A stretch of DNA of 5,610 nucleotides from Spirochaetota bacterium (GTDB lineage: Bacteria > Spirochaetota > Spirochaetia > Treponematales > Breznakiellaceae), in contig JAEWSV010000086.1 of the NCBI GenBank assembly GCA_023398155.1, positions 1 through 5,610 of the forward strand, given 5' to 3'. Of the stretch, positions 1 to 5,610 are shown piece by piece. The notes under the pieces are model-generated. The model was not told where the DNA came from and made no database searches. It saw only the letters and a program-made list of their open reading frames with translations. The position numbers were made by a program, and so were the translations under genes. Numbering within the stretch: the stretch's first letter is position 1; each line of letters begins with the position of its first letter.

Positions 1-270
1 ACCTTCCTCCGCTTCCCCGGCCACATCATGCTCTATCTCGGAGAGGCGGACGGCGAGCCGTACGCCATCCATGCCACCTGGGCCTACGCGGAGAAACGGG
101 GAATCGCGGAGCGCAAGCGGCTCGTGAATCGCGTCGTCGTCTCCGACCTCCGGCTCGGGTCCGAAGGGAAGAAGGGCTCCCATCTCCACCGCCTGACCGA
201 CGTCGCGATCGTGCGGCTACAGGACGGGAGTCCCGGCGCGGGAAGCGGACCGGACGCTCTGCCTCAATGA
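1..270 (+). CDS. C-terminal fragment of an NlpC/P60-family (C40) cell-wall peptidase
   Basis: The frame is open from the window edge and gives 89 residues before TGA at 268-270; the start lies outside. Residues 6-14 (PGHIMLYLG) followed by IHA at 23-25 match the second half of an NlpC/P60 papain-like domain. There the first His (H8) is the catalytic base, and the second His (H24) fits the third polar catalytic position. The nucleophilic Cys would be upstream and cannot be seen. The tail (VVVSDLRLG then GSHLHRLTDVAIVR) resembles the end of the NlpC/P60 proteins that carry N-terminal SH3-like domains. By family knowledge these are secreted or lipoprotein hydrolases that cut gamma-D-Glu-diaminopimelate or related peptide bonds in peptidoglycan. 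The gene's end overlaps the end of the opposing hydrolase gene by 7 bp. The family call is fairly sure; substrate and full architecture are unknown. Confidence 0.72.
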   Translation, partial: TFLRFPGHIMLYLGEADGEPYAIHATWAYAEKRGIAERKRLVNRVVVSDLRLGSEGKKGSHLHRLTDVAIVRLQDGSPGAGSGPDALPQ

Positions 271-1316
271 TGAGCGCTATGAGCGAAAGGCGATAACGCC
301 GCCGGAGCGGCCGCCAGCGCGGTCGCGGCTACCGGGGCGGAACCCTCCTTGTCGCAGGCGTCCAGGCAATCGGCGGCGGCCGCGAAGGCCGGGTCCGGCT
401 CGGCGTCCGCGGGAACGGCGCCAAGGGCCTTCGCTTCCAGCGCCTCGCGGAGGAAACGCACCGAGCGCGGCCAGGCGGCTTCGGAAGCCTTCATGTTCGC
501 GCCGTTCTGGCCCGCCTGCTGGCGGAGGAAGGCGTGGCCCGCGCCTTCGTAGATCTCCGGTTCGTACCGCTTGCCGAGGCGGTCCATTTCAGCCTTGGCG
601 TCGGCGATGGTGGCGTTCACCCGGGCGTCAACGCCGCCGTAGAGCCCGAGCACCGGCGCCTCGATCGAAGCGAGGGTCGCCGTCGCGGGCGAAACGCCGT
701 AGTAGACCACCGCCGCGCCGAGCTTCGGCTGCCGCGTCGCCCAGGCGAAGGAGATGCCGCCGCCCCAGCAGAACCCGACCGCGCCGTAAGCGCTCGTCGC
801 GCTCGGGAGGGAGGTCGCGTAGGCGGCGGCGCCGTCAAGCCGCCGCACGATCTCCTCGCTCTCGAGCTTGGCCATCGCGGCGCGGGCCGCGTCCGGACCG
901 CCGAGGGCCCGCGTACCGCCCATGCCGTCCGGAGCCTTCCCGCTCAGGAAGTCGGGAGCTATCGCGATGAAGCCTTCCGCCGCGTACTGGTCCGCCACCG
1001 CGCGCGCCCAATCGTTGAGGCCGAAGATTTCGTGGATAACCACCACCACGGGAGCCTTGTCGCTCCGTTCCGGATACACGAGCCAAGCGTCCACCGTATC
1101 GCCCATTCCGGCGTCGTACCGGACCCACTCGCCGTGGCGGGGCGAACCGGCCAACCGAGCCGCGACATCCGCCTCCGCGGGAGGCAGGTCCTGGGCTGAG
1201 ACCGCGAACGACGCGAGCAGCGCCATCGTTATAGATAACGTCGCCCGGCGCGCGGCCGAGCCGGCGGCTGAGCCGGCGTCCAAGCCGGCGGCCGTGCCGT
1301 ACAGGTATTCCTTCAT
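264..1316 (-). CDS. Exported dienelactone hydrolase-family protein (alpha/beta hydrolase)
   Basis: A 350-aa protein. The start at 1316 is chosen because AGGAGG sits 6 nt upstream; the same frame stays open further upstream but overlaps the preceding gene. Residues 1-41 look like a signal peptide: a long n-region, Arg23-Arg24, a hydrophobic stretch at about 26-40, and likely cleavage after AVSA (41). The alpha/beta-hydrolase fold follows at about 60-295 with the dienelactone hydrolase signatures HEIFGLN (Glu96), nucleophile elbow GFCWGG (Cys183), Asp230 in GGVDARV, and His261 in GAGHAF. This gives a complete Cys-Asp-His triad plus the conserved Glu. Family members hydrolyse dienelactone or other lactones and esters, but many are of unknown substrate, so the true substrate is open. 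An Ala-rich tail (about 297-350) adds Cys317, Cys321 and a His-rich end (HSAHH) beyond the usual domain. It is the second gene of a unit with the sugar dehydrogenase, 29 nt downstream of it. Confidence 0.9.
   Translation of the reverse strand: MKEYLYGTAAGLDAGSAAGSAARRATLSITMALLASFAVSAQDLPPAEADVAARLAGSPRHGEWVRYDAGMGDTVDAWLVYPERSDKAPVVVVIHEIFGLNDWARAVADQYAAEGFIAIAPDFLSGKAPDGMGGTRALGGPDAARAAMAKLESEEIVRRLDGAAAYATSLPSATSAYGAVGFCWGGGISFAWATRQPKLGAAVVYYGVSPATATLASIEAPVLGLYGGVDARVNATIADAKAEMDRLGKRYEPEIYEGAGHAFLRQQAGQNGANMKASEAAWPRSVRFLREALEAKALGAVPADAEPDPAFAAAADCLDACDKEGSAPVAATALAAAPAALSPFAHSAHH
1255..1290 (-). repeat. Imperfect 12-bp tandem repeat, three copies, in the hydrolase signal-peptide region
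   Basis: On the plus strand the units are GCCGAGCCGGCG, GCTGAGCCGGCG and TCCAAGCCGGCG (1255-1266, 1267-1278, 1279-1290), with a decayed fourth unit at 1291-1302. They encode the GLDA-GSAA-GSAA stretch in the n-region of the hydrolase signal peptide. The unit length is a multiple of three, so gain or loss of copies would lengthen or shorten the n-region without breaking the frame. Confidence 0.75.
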
Positions 1317-1322
1317 CTGCGC

Positions 1323-1328
1323 CCTCCT
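1323..1328 (-). promoter_or_regulatory. Ribosome binding site of the hydrolase gene
   Basis: Reading on the minus strand, a perfect AGGAGG lies 6 nt before the ATG at 1316, inside the 29-nt gap after the sugar dehydrogenase stop codon. It decides the start against the longer open frame that runs upstream to 2057. Confidence 0.85.
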
Positions 1329-1345
1329 GGCTTTACGACTTTTTG

Positions 1346-2476
1346 TCAGCGGGGCGTAAGCCGCCAAAGGCCGCCGTCCGTCCCGTCGGTGAGCACGTAC
1401 ACTAGACCGTCCGCTCCGACGCGCACGTCCCTGATGCGCGCCCAGCCGCGGAGATAACTCGTCCTGCCCGCGATGCGTTCGCCGTCCAGGTCCACTCTGC
1501 TGAGTTCCATTCCGGCGAGGGCTCCGACGAGGAGATCGCCTTTCCAGGCCGGGAACGCGTCTCCTTCGTAGAAGGCCATTCCCGAGGGCGCGATGGAGGG
1601 GGCCCAGTAGAGCAAGGGCTGGACGGTACCGGGAGCCGCGGTCGCTCCCGTACCAACCTTCCCGCCCGAATACTCGCGGCCGTACGTCACGAGCGGCCAT
1701 CCGTAATCGGCCCCGGGGATGAGGATATTGACTTCGTCGCCGCCGCGGGGACCGTGCTCGTGGAGCCAGGGACGTTTGGTAACGGGGTGGACGGCCAGGC
1801 CCTGCGCGTTGCGGTGGCCGTATGTATAGACTTCCGGCGCCGCGTCCCGGTCCGGGAAGGGGTTGCCGGGCGCGGGTTTTCCTTCTCGCGTGAGGCGGAG
1901 CGTCTTGCCTCCGTGGTCGCGGAGGTCGCGGGCGCGCGAACGCTCGTTCCGTTCGCCGACGGTGGCCAGGAGGTACCCTTCCGCGTCGAAGGCGAGCCGG
2001 GAGCCGAAATGGAGCGTGCTCGCGCTCCGGTTGTTGCCCGAGAAGATCACCTTCCAATCTTCCAGCCGCGGCGGATTTTCCCGGTACCGGGCCCGCGCGA
2101 TGGAAGTGCCGTAGGTCCCGCCGTGGTTCTCCGCGAAGCTCAGGTAGATCTCCCGAGTCTCCGGAAAATCGGGCGCGAGGACCAGGTCGAGGAGTCCTCC
2201 CTGGCCGTAGCTCCGTATCGTCGGTACGCCGGCGAGTTCCGCGCGTGTTCCCGTGCGGAGGTCGATGGACTCCATCGAACCGTTCCGCATAGTCACGAGG
2301 GCGGTTTCGGCGGAGGGAAACGCGAGGGCCCAGGGGGACGGAAGGAAGCCGGCCACTTCCTCCATGCGGAATTCGCGTTCCTCCGGCGGAGGCCTGCCCT
2401 GAGCCGGAGAAACGATAGGAGAAAACGCCAGGAACGCCAGCGGGAACGCTACGGCGGCGAGCATCTTATTCACCAT
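1346..2476 (-). CDS. PQQ-dependent aldose sugar dehydrogenase, YliI/Asd type (GSDH family)
   Basis: A 376-aa exported protein, close to the length of E. coli YliI/Asd (about 370 aa). Residues 1-25 form a signal peptide with a hydrophobic core (LAAVAFPLAFLAF) and likely cleavage after SPA. The rest reads as the six-bladed beta-propeller of soluble PQQ glucose/sorbosone dehydrogenases. Visible motifs are GQGGLLDLVLAPDF (91-104), LHFGSR with the probable catalytic base His156, YGHRNAQGLA (219-228) with the Arg-Asn pair expected near PQQ, HEHGPRGGDEVN (239-250) for PQQ and Ca2+ binding, DYGWP (257-261), and IRDVRVGADGLVYVLTD near the end. By family knowledge it oxidises aldose sugars to lactones in the periplasm using PQQ, passing electrons to the respiratory chain. 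The start at 2476 is supported by AGAAGG 10 nt upstream. It is first in the unit with the hydrolase; no PQQ biosynthesis genes are in view. His156 follows Leu where I recall Asn in YliI. Confidence 0.92.
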   Translation of the reverse strand: MVNKMLAAVAFPLAFLAFSPIVSPAQGRPPPEEREFRMEEVAGFLPSPWALAFPSAETALVTMRNGSMESIDLRTGTRAELAGVPTIRSYGQGGLLDLVLAPDFPETREIYLSFAENHGGTYGTSIARARYRENPPRLEDWKVIFSGNNRSASTLHFGSRLAFDAEGYLLATVGERNERSRARDLRDHGGKTLRLTREGKPAPGNPFPDRDAAPEVYTYGHRNAQGLAVHPVTKRPWLHEHGPRGGDEVNILIPGADYGWPLVTYGREYSGGKVGTGATAAPGTVQPLLYWAPSIAPSGMAFYEGDAFPAWKGDLLVGALAGMELSRVDLDGERIAGRTSYLRGWARIRDVRVGADGLVYVLTDGTDGGLWRLTPR

Positions 2477-2510
2477 ACGGCTGCAACCTTCTGCCCATGA
2501 GGCTGTGTCG

Positions 2511-2540
2511 AATCTAGTAATTTATGACTTGTTTGGTCAA
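2511..2540 (-). promoter_or_regulatory. Candidate sigma70-like promoter for the sugar dehydrogenase-hydrolase unit
   Basis: On the minus strand TTGACC (2540-2535) is followed after 18 nt by TAGATT (2516-2511). This matches five of six -35 bases and four of six -10 bases of the E. coli consensus. Transcription would start near 2504 and leave a leader of roughly 28 nt before the ATG at 2476. The consensus may not apply exactly in this organism. Confidence 0.45.
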
Positions 2541-2557
2541 ATATTATCCACTATCTT
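2529..2557 (+). promoter_or_regulatory. Candidate sigma70-like promoter for the E1-E2 operon
   Basis: TTGTTT (2529-2534) and TATCTT (2552-2557) are separated by 17 nt. They match three of six -35 bases and four of six -10 bases. The site sits in the AT-rich core and its -35 box directly abuts the -35 box of the opposing candidate promoter. Transcription would start near 2564, about 75 nt before the chosen E1 start, which argues against starting E1 at the upstream ATG at 2505. Confidence 0.38.
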
Positions 2558-2623
2558 TTGCGGACGAATGAACTATCCCGCAGCGAGCTGGGGGTACGAC
2601 CCCGGCGTGCGAATCGAAAAGCT

Positions 2624-2629
2624 GAGGAG
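2624..2629 (+). promoter_or_regulatory. Ribosome binding site deciding the E1 start
   Basis: GAGGAG lies 10 nt before the ATG at 2640. In-frame ATGs at 2505 and 2568 lack a comparable site and would add residues read from the AT-rich promoter region that match nothing I know in E1 proteins. Confidence 0.65.
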
Positions 2630-2639
2630 CAGGCAACGG

Positions 2640-5135
2640 ATGACCACGAAAACGAAATCGCAGGACCCGATCGCCGAGCCGCGCGTCGGCGGGCTTCCCC
2701 TCCCGCCTGAGGAGATCCTTTACGATTACCGGCTCGCGGTGCGGTCCCGTCACGCTTCGGTCATCGGGCGGCGGGAAGTCCTCAACGGGAAGGCGAAATT
2801 CGGCATATTCGGCGACGGGAAGGAACTGGCCCAACTCGCCATGGCGCGCGCCTCCAAGCCGGGCGACTGGCGGTCAGGTTACTACCGCGACCAGACCTGG
2901 CTCCTCGCCCTCGGAGTCCTCACCCTGGAGCAGCACTTCGCCCAACTCTTCGCCGAAACGGACGGCGAACGCGAGCCCCATATGGGCGGCAGGTCGATGA
3001 ACGGGCACTACTCCACCCGTTACCTCGATGAGGAAGGCGACTGGCTGGACCAGACGGCGCAATTCAACTCGTCGGCTGACGTGTCCCCTACGGCGTCCCA
3101 GATGCCCCGAGCCGTCGGCCTCGCTTACGCGTCCGTCGTGTACCGGAAGCTCGGCCGGACGACGGGAAGCCCGGAAGGCGCCGGCCTGGACGCGAGCGGC
3201 TTCTCGCGCGGCGGCGACGAGGTGGCCTGGGCGACGATCGGCAACGCCTCGGCCGCGGAGGGCATCTTCTGGGAATCCGTCAACGCGATCGGGGTTCTCG
3301 GAGCTCCCGCGGTGATCGCGGTCTACGACGACGGCTACGGCATCACCGTACCCAACCGTTTCCAGATGGTGAAGGAGAGCATCGGCGCGGCCTTGGAAGG
3401 TTTCCGCCGCGACGCCTCCCGCCCCGGCGAGCGCGGCCTGGACCTCTATTCCGTCGCGGCCTGGGACTACCCCGCCCTCCTCTCCGCCTTCGGAGAGGCG
3501 GCGGCGAAGGCGCGGAAGGACCACGTCCCCGCCCTCGTCCACATCGTCGATTGTACCCAGCCGCTCGGGCATTCCTCATCCGGGTCGCAGGAACGGTACA
3601 AGAGCGCGGAACGGATGGCGTGGGAGCAGGAGGCGGATTGCGTCCCCCGTTTCCGGTCCTGGATCCTGGCCTCCGGCGCGGCGACCGCGGAGGAACTCGA
3701 ACGGATCGACGAGGAGGAGCGGCAGCGCGTGGAGGAAGCGCGGAAGGCCGCGTACGAGGCTTGCCGCCTCCCCATCCGCGCGGAACGCGACCGCGCCGTC
3801 GACCTGCTCCGGCAAACCGCCGAGGCGATTTTGACGGAGGAGACGGGAGAGGGCGTCCAGGAAGCGGCCGAAGAGCTCGGGAGGACGGCGCGCGACCTCG
3901 CGGCCGTGGCGGAGCCCGATCGGCGCGAGGTGGCCGCGGCGGTCCACCGCGCCGTCGTGGCCACGAGGACCGCGGTGGGGAGCGCGCGCGGGGAACTGGT
4001 CGCCCTCCTTCACCGACAGCGCAAGGAGAACGCCGACCGCTACGGATCCCACCTGTATTCCCGGGACGAGGATTCCGCCCTCCTCGTGAGCGAGGTGCCG
4101 CCCGTCTATTCGCCCTCCTCGCCGACGCTCATGGGCTATGAGGTGATCAACGCGGCCTTCGACGCGGCCCTCTCGCGCGATCCGCGCGTCATCGCCTTCG
4201 GGGAAGACGTCGGCGTCCTCGGCGACGTCAACCAGGGCTTCCGCGGTCTCCAGGAGAAATACGGAGAGGACCGCGTGGCCGACACGGGCATCCGGGAGGC
4301 GACCATCGTGGGACAGGCCATCGGCATGGCCATGCGGGGTCTCCGGCCCATCGCCGAGGTCCAATACCTCGACTACCTACTCTACGCCCTCCAGATCCTT
4401 TCCGACGACCTCGCGACGCTCCGGTGGCGGTCCGTCGGTGCGCAAAAGGCCCCGGTGATCATCCGGACGCGGGGCCATCGCCTGGAAGGTATCTGGCACT
4501 CGGGCTCGCCCATGGCGGGCATCCTGAGCCTCGTGCGCGGCCTATACCTCCTCGTGCCCCGCGATTTCGTCCGCGCCGCCGGGTTCTACAACGCGATGCT
4601 GAGATCGGGGGAGAGCGCCATCATCGTGGAAGTCCTCAACGGGTATCGGAAGCGGGAACGCCTGCCGGACAACATCGGCGAGCTCACCATCCTCCCCGGC
4701 GTCTGCGAGGTACTCCGCTCGGGCGCCGACCTGACCGTCGTCACCTACGGAGCCACGACGCGATTGGTGATGGAAGCCGCCGATCGGCTCGCGGAGGTCG
4801 GCGCCGACGTCGAGGTGATCGACGTGCAGTCCCTCCTGCCCTTCGACCTGGAGAGCCGGATCGCGGAATCCATCCGCAAGACGAGCCGCGTGCTCTTCGT
4901 GGACGAGGACGTACCGGGCGGGGCGACGGCCTACATGATGCGCGAGGTCCTGGACCGGCAGAACGCGTACGAGCTCCTGGACTCGCCGCCCCGCGCCCTC
5001 TCCGCGGCTCCCCATCGGCCGGCCTACGGCTCGGACGGGGACTATTGGTCCAAGCCGAACGCGGAGACGATCTTCGACGCGGCCTACGAGCTGCTGCGGG
5101 AAGCCATGCCGGCCAAGTATCCGGCCCTGTACTGA
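2640..5135 (+). CDS. Fused alpha-beta E1 of a 2-oxoacid dehydrogenase complex (thiamine diphosphate-dependent)
   Basis: An 831-aa single-chain E1 that decarboxylates a 2-oxoacid and acylates the lipoyl group of E2. The alpha half (about 25-345) shows YYRDQ (81-85), NSSADVSPTASQMPRAVG (143-160), the ThDP/Mg2+ motif region from GNAS (201-204) to DDGYGI (230-235), and the GHSSSG...RY phospholoop-like segment (310-320). A charged helical linker, coiled-coil-like at 351-376, spans about 350-490. The beta half (495-831) has GEDVG (521-525, Glu522 the expected catalytic Glu), DTGIREATIVGQAIG (548-562), GHRLEGIWHSGSP with His620, and a transketolase C-terminal domain from about 680. The layout and the ending (HRPAYGSDGDYWSKPNAE) match the roughly 800-aa fused E1 I recall from Bacteroidota. 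The classical GDG...NN ligands read Asn202 and Asp231. Substrate is probably branched-chain 2-oxoacids or pyruvate; the sequence does not settle it. The E2 gene follows after 10 nt. Confidence 0.9.
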   Translation: MTTKTKSQDPIAEPRVGGLPLPPEEILYDYRLAVRSRHASVIGRREVLNGKAKFGIFGDGKELAQLAMARASKPGDWRSGYYRDQTWLLALGVLTLEQHFAQLFAETDGEREPHMGGRSMNGHYSTRYLDEEGDWLDQTAQFNSSADVSPTASQMPRAVGLAYASVVYRKLGRTTGSPEGAGLDASGFSRGGDEVAWATIGNASAAEGIFWESVNAIGVLGAPAVIAVYDDGYGITVPNRFQMVKESIGAALEGFRRDASRPGERGLDLYSVAAWDYPALLSAFGEAAAKARKDHVPALVHIVDCTQPLGHSSSGSQERYKSAERMAWEQEADCVPRFRSWILASGAATAEELERIDEEERQRVEEARKAAYEACRLPIRAERDRAVDLLRQTAEAILTEETGEGVQEAAEELGRTARDLAAVAEPDRREVAAAVHRAVVATRTAVGSARGELVALLHRQRKENADRYGSHLYSRDEDSALLVSEVPPVYSPSSPTLMGYEVINAAFDAALSRDPRVIAFGEDVGVLGDVNQGFRGLQEKYGEDRVADTGIREATIVGQAIGMAMRGLRPIAEVQYLDYLLYALQILSDDLATLRWRSVGAQKAPVIIRTRGHRLEGIWHSGSPMAGILSLVRGLYLLVPRDFVRAAGFYNAMLRSGESAIIVEVLNGYRKRERLPDNIGELTILPGVCEVLRSGADLTVVTYGATTRLVMEAADRLAEVGADVEVIDVQSLLPFDLESRIAESIRKTSRVLFVDEDVPGGATAYMMREVLDRQNAYELLDSPPRALSAAPHRPAYGSDGDYWSKPNAETIFDAAYELLREAMPAKYPALY

Positions 5136-5140
5136 GGAGG
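5135..5140 (+). promoter_or_regulatory. Ribosome binding site of the E2 gene, overlapping the E1 stop
   Basis: AGGAGG begins on the last base of the E1 TGA stop (5133-5135) and lies 5 nt before the ATG at 5146. Ribosomes finishing E1 would end right on the E2 initiation site, which suggests coupled translation and matched subunit supply. Confidence 0.8.
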
Positions 5141-5145
5141 CGGCC

Positions 5146-5610
5146 ATGTCCATCACGGTGAAGGCTCCGCGCCTCGGCGAAGGGGTCGACGAGCTGTCCA
5201 TCGGGCGCTGGCTCGTCGCGGCCGGCGACGAGGTAGCGGAGAACGCGCCGCTCGTCGAACTGGAATCCGACAAGGTGGTGACCGAGCTCGCGAGCCCCCG
5301 GGCGGGCTTCTTCCTCGCGGCCTTGGTCAAGGAAGGCGACACGGTCCGCGTCGGCGAAAGCGTGGCCCTGATCGGGGAAGAGCACGAGCTCGCGGAGGCC
5401 GCGACGAAGCCCGCCCCGGACGGAGCCGGCACGGGCGCGGTGGGCGGCGACGCCGCCGCGGGAGGCAACGGCGCGGCGAGCGGCAACCCCGCTTTGTGGA
5501 GCCCCACGAAGGCCAGCCGCGTCGAACGCGATGGGAGGGACCTCTTCTCCCTGGGAGAAGAACCGAGGCGCCGTTTCCTCTCTCCCCTCGCCCGCAAGCT
5601 CTGCGCCATC
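5146..5610 (+). CDS. Dihydrolipoamide acyltransferase (E2) of the 2-oxoacid dehydrogenase complex, N-terminal part
   Basis: The frame is open from ATG 5146 to the window end (155 residues), so the gene is cut by the edge and has no stop here. Residues 1-78 are one biotinyl/lipoyl domain: KAPRLGEGVDE at the start and the lipoylation turn ESDKVV with Lys43 as the predicted lipoyl-lysine. A flexible Ala/Gly/Pro-rich linker follows (about 85-118). At 144-155 FLSPLARKLCAI is the start of a peripheral subunit-binding domain, which holds E3 and/or E1. The catalytic acyltransferase domain would lie beyond the window. E2 forms the core of the complex and carries acyl groups from E1 to CoA. Its position 10 nt behind the fused E1 gene supports joint function. 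Only one lipoyl domain is present before the binding domain. Whether it is a branched-chain, pyruvate or 2-oxoglutarate type cannot be told from this part alone. Confidence 0.93.
   Translation, partial: MSITVKAPRLGEGVDELSIGRWLVAAGDEVAENAPLVELESDKVVTELASPRAGFFLAALVKEGDTVRVGESVALIGEEHELAEAATKPAPDGAGTGAVGGDAAAGGNGAASGNPALWSPTKASRVERDGRDLFSLGEEPRRRFLSPLARKLCAI

Larger units (their letters stand above)
2477..2639. other. Divergent intergenic region with AT-rich core
   Basis: This 163-nt gap separates the minus-strand sugar dehydrogenase unit from the plus-strand E1 gene. Positions 2511-2560 contain only 13 G/C in 50 bases, against roughly two thirds G+C around it. That composition fits a shared promoter region rather than coding sequence. 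A small hairpin, GGGG-TACGA-CCCC (2591-2603), lies in the probable E1 leader; it has no U-run and is not a terminator. Confidence 0.7.

Noticed and set aside
287..298. Hairpin GGCG-ATAA-CGCC as a terminator between the convergent genes
   Set aside because: The stem is only 4 bp, has no adjacent T-run on either strand, and lies within the hydrolase coding region.
1317..2057. Upstream extension of the hydrolase frame on the minus strand, open to an ATG at 2057
   Set aside because: It overlaps the well-supported sugar dehydrogenase on the same strand in another frame, reads as Arg/Pro-rich low-complexity sequence, and the start at 1316 has a perfect ribosome site. It is open because stops are rare at this GC content.
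1754..2500. Plus-strand open frame opposite the sugar dehydrogenase
   Set aside because: The minus-strand frame has clear GSDH motifs and a signal peptide; the plus-strand reading has none.
2552..2560. Bacteroidota-type -7 promoter element (TAnnTTTG)
   Set aside because: TATCTTTTG has one T too many for the element, and no convincing -33 TTG is placed for it.
2505..2639. 45-residue N-terminal extension of E1 from the ATG at 2505, or a shorter one from 2568
   Set aside because: The extra residues come from the AT-rich promoter core, lack a good ribosome site, and do not resemble E1. The ATG at 2640 has GAGGAG at a fair distance.
3576..4364. Long open frame on the minus strand opposite the E1 linker and start of the beta half
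   Set aside because: It is antisense to E1 and matches no known family; a high-GC shadow of the coding frame.
4542..5609. Long open frame on the minus strand opposite E1 and E2
   Set aside because: It runs antisense to two confidently identified enzyme genes, has Ser/Arg/Pro-rich composition, and shows no recognisable domain.

Overview
This is a GC-rich window (about two thirds G+C by eye) from what looks like a Gram-negative-type bacterium. Two of the encoded proteins carry export signals, and several genes have clear Shine-Dalgarno sequences. The fused E1 enzyme is of a type I know best from Bacteroidota and related phyla. The strong AGGAGG-type ribosome sites and high GC do not fit a typical low-GC Bacteroidota member, so the lineage is left open.

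Layout: (1) Positions 1-270, plus strand, hold the C-terminal end of an NlpC/P60-type cell-wall peptidase cut by the window edge. (2) Positions 264-2476, minus strand, hold a two-gene transcription unit. It reads from an exported PQQ-dependent aldose (sugar) dehydrogenase of the YliI/Asd type (1346-2476) into an exported dienelactone hydrolase-family protein (264-1316). The last gene converges on, and overlaps by 7 bp, the end of the peptidase gene. (3) Positions 2477-2639 are a short intergenic region with a strikingly AT-rich core that probably carries back-to-back promoters. (4) Positions 2640-5135, plus strand, encode a single-chain 2-oxoacid dehydrogenase E1 (alpha and beta fused, 831 aa). 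It is followed after 10 nt by the start of the E2 lipoyl acyltransferase gene (5146 to the window end, truncated).

How the genes work together: the plus-strand unit encodes E1 and E2 of a 2-oxoacid dehydrogenase complex, most likely for branched-chain 2-oxoacids or pyruvate. E1 decarboxylates the oxoacid on thiamine diphosphate and passes the acyl group to the lipoyl-lysine of E2. E3 would be expected just beyond the window. The minus-strand unit is an exported oxidation/hydrolysis pair. A speculative link is that the dehydrogenase makes aldonolactones and the hydrolase opens them.

No undescribed defence, mobile or RNA system is visible. The most notable oddity is in the E1 alpha thiamine-diphosphate motif, where the classical Asp and Asn metal ligands appear exchanged (Asn202 and Asp231).
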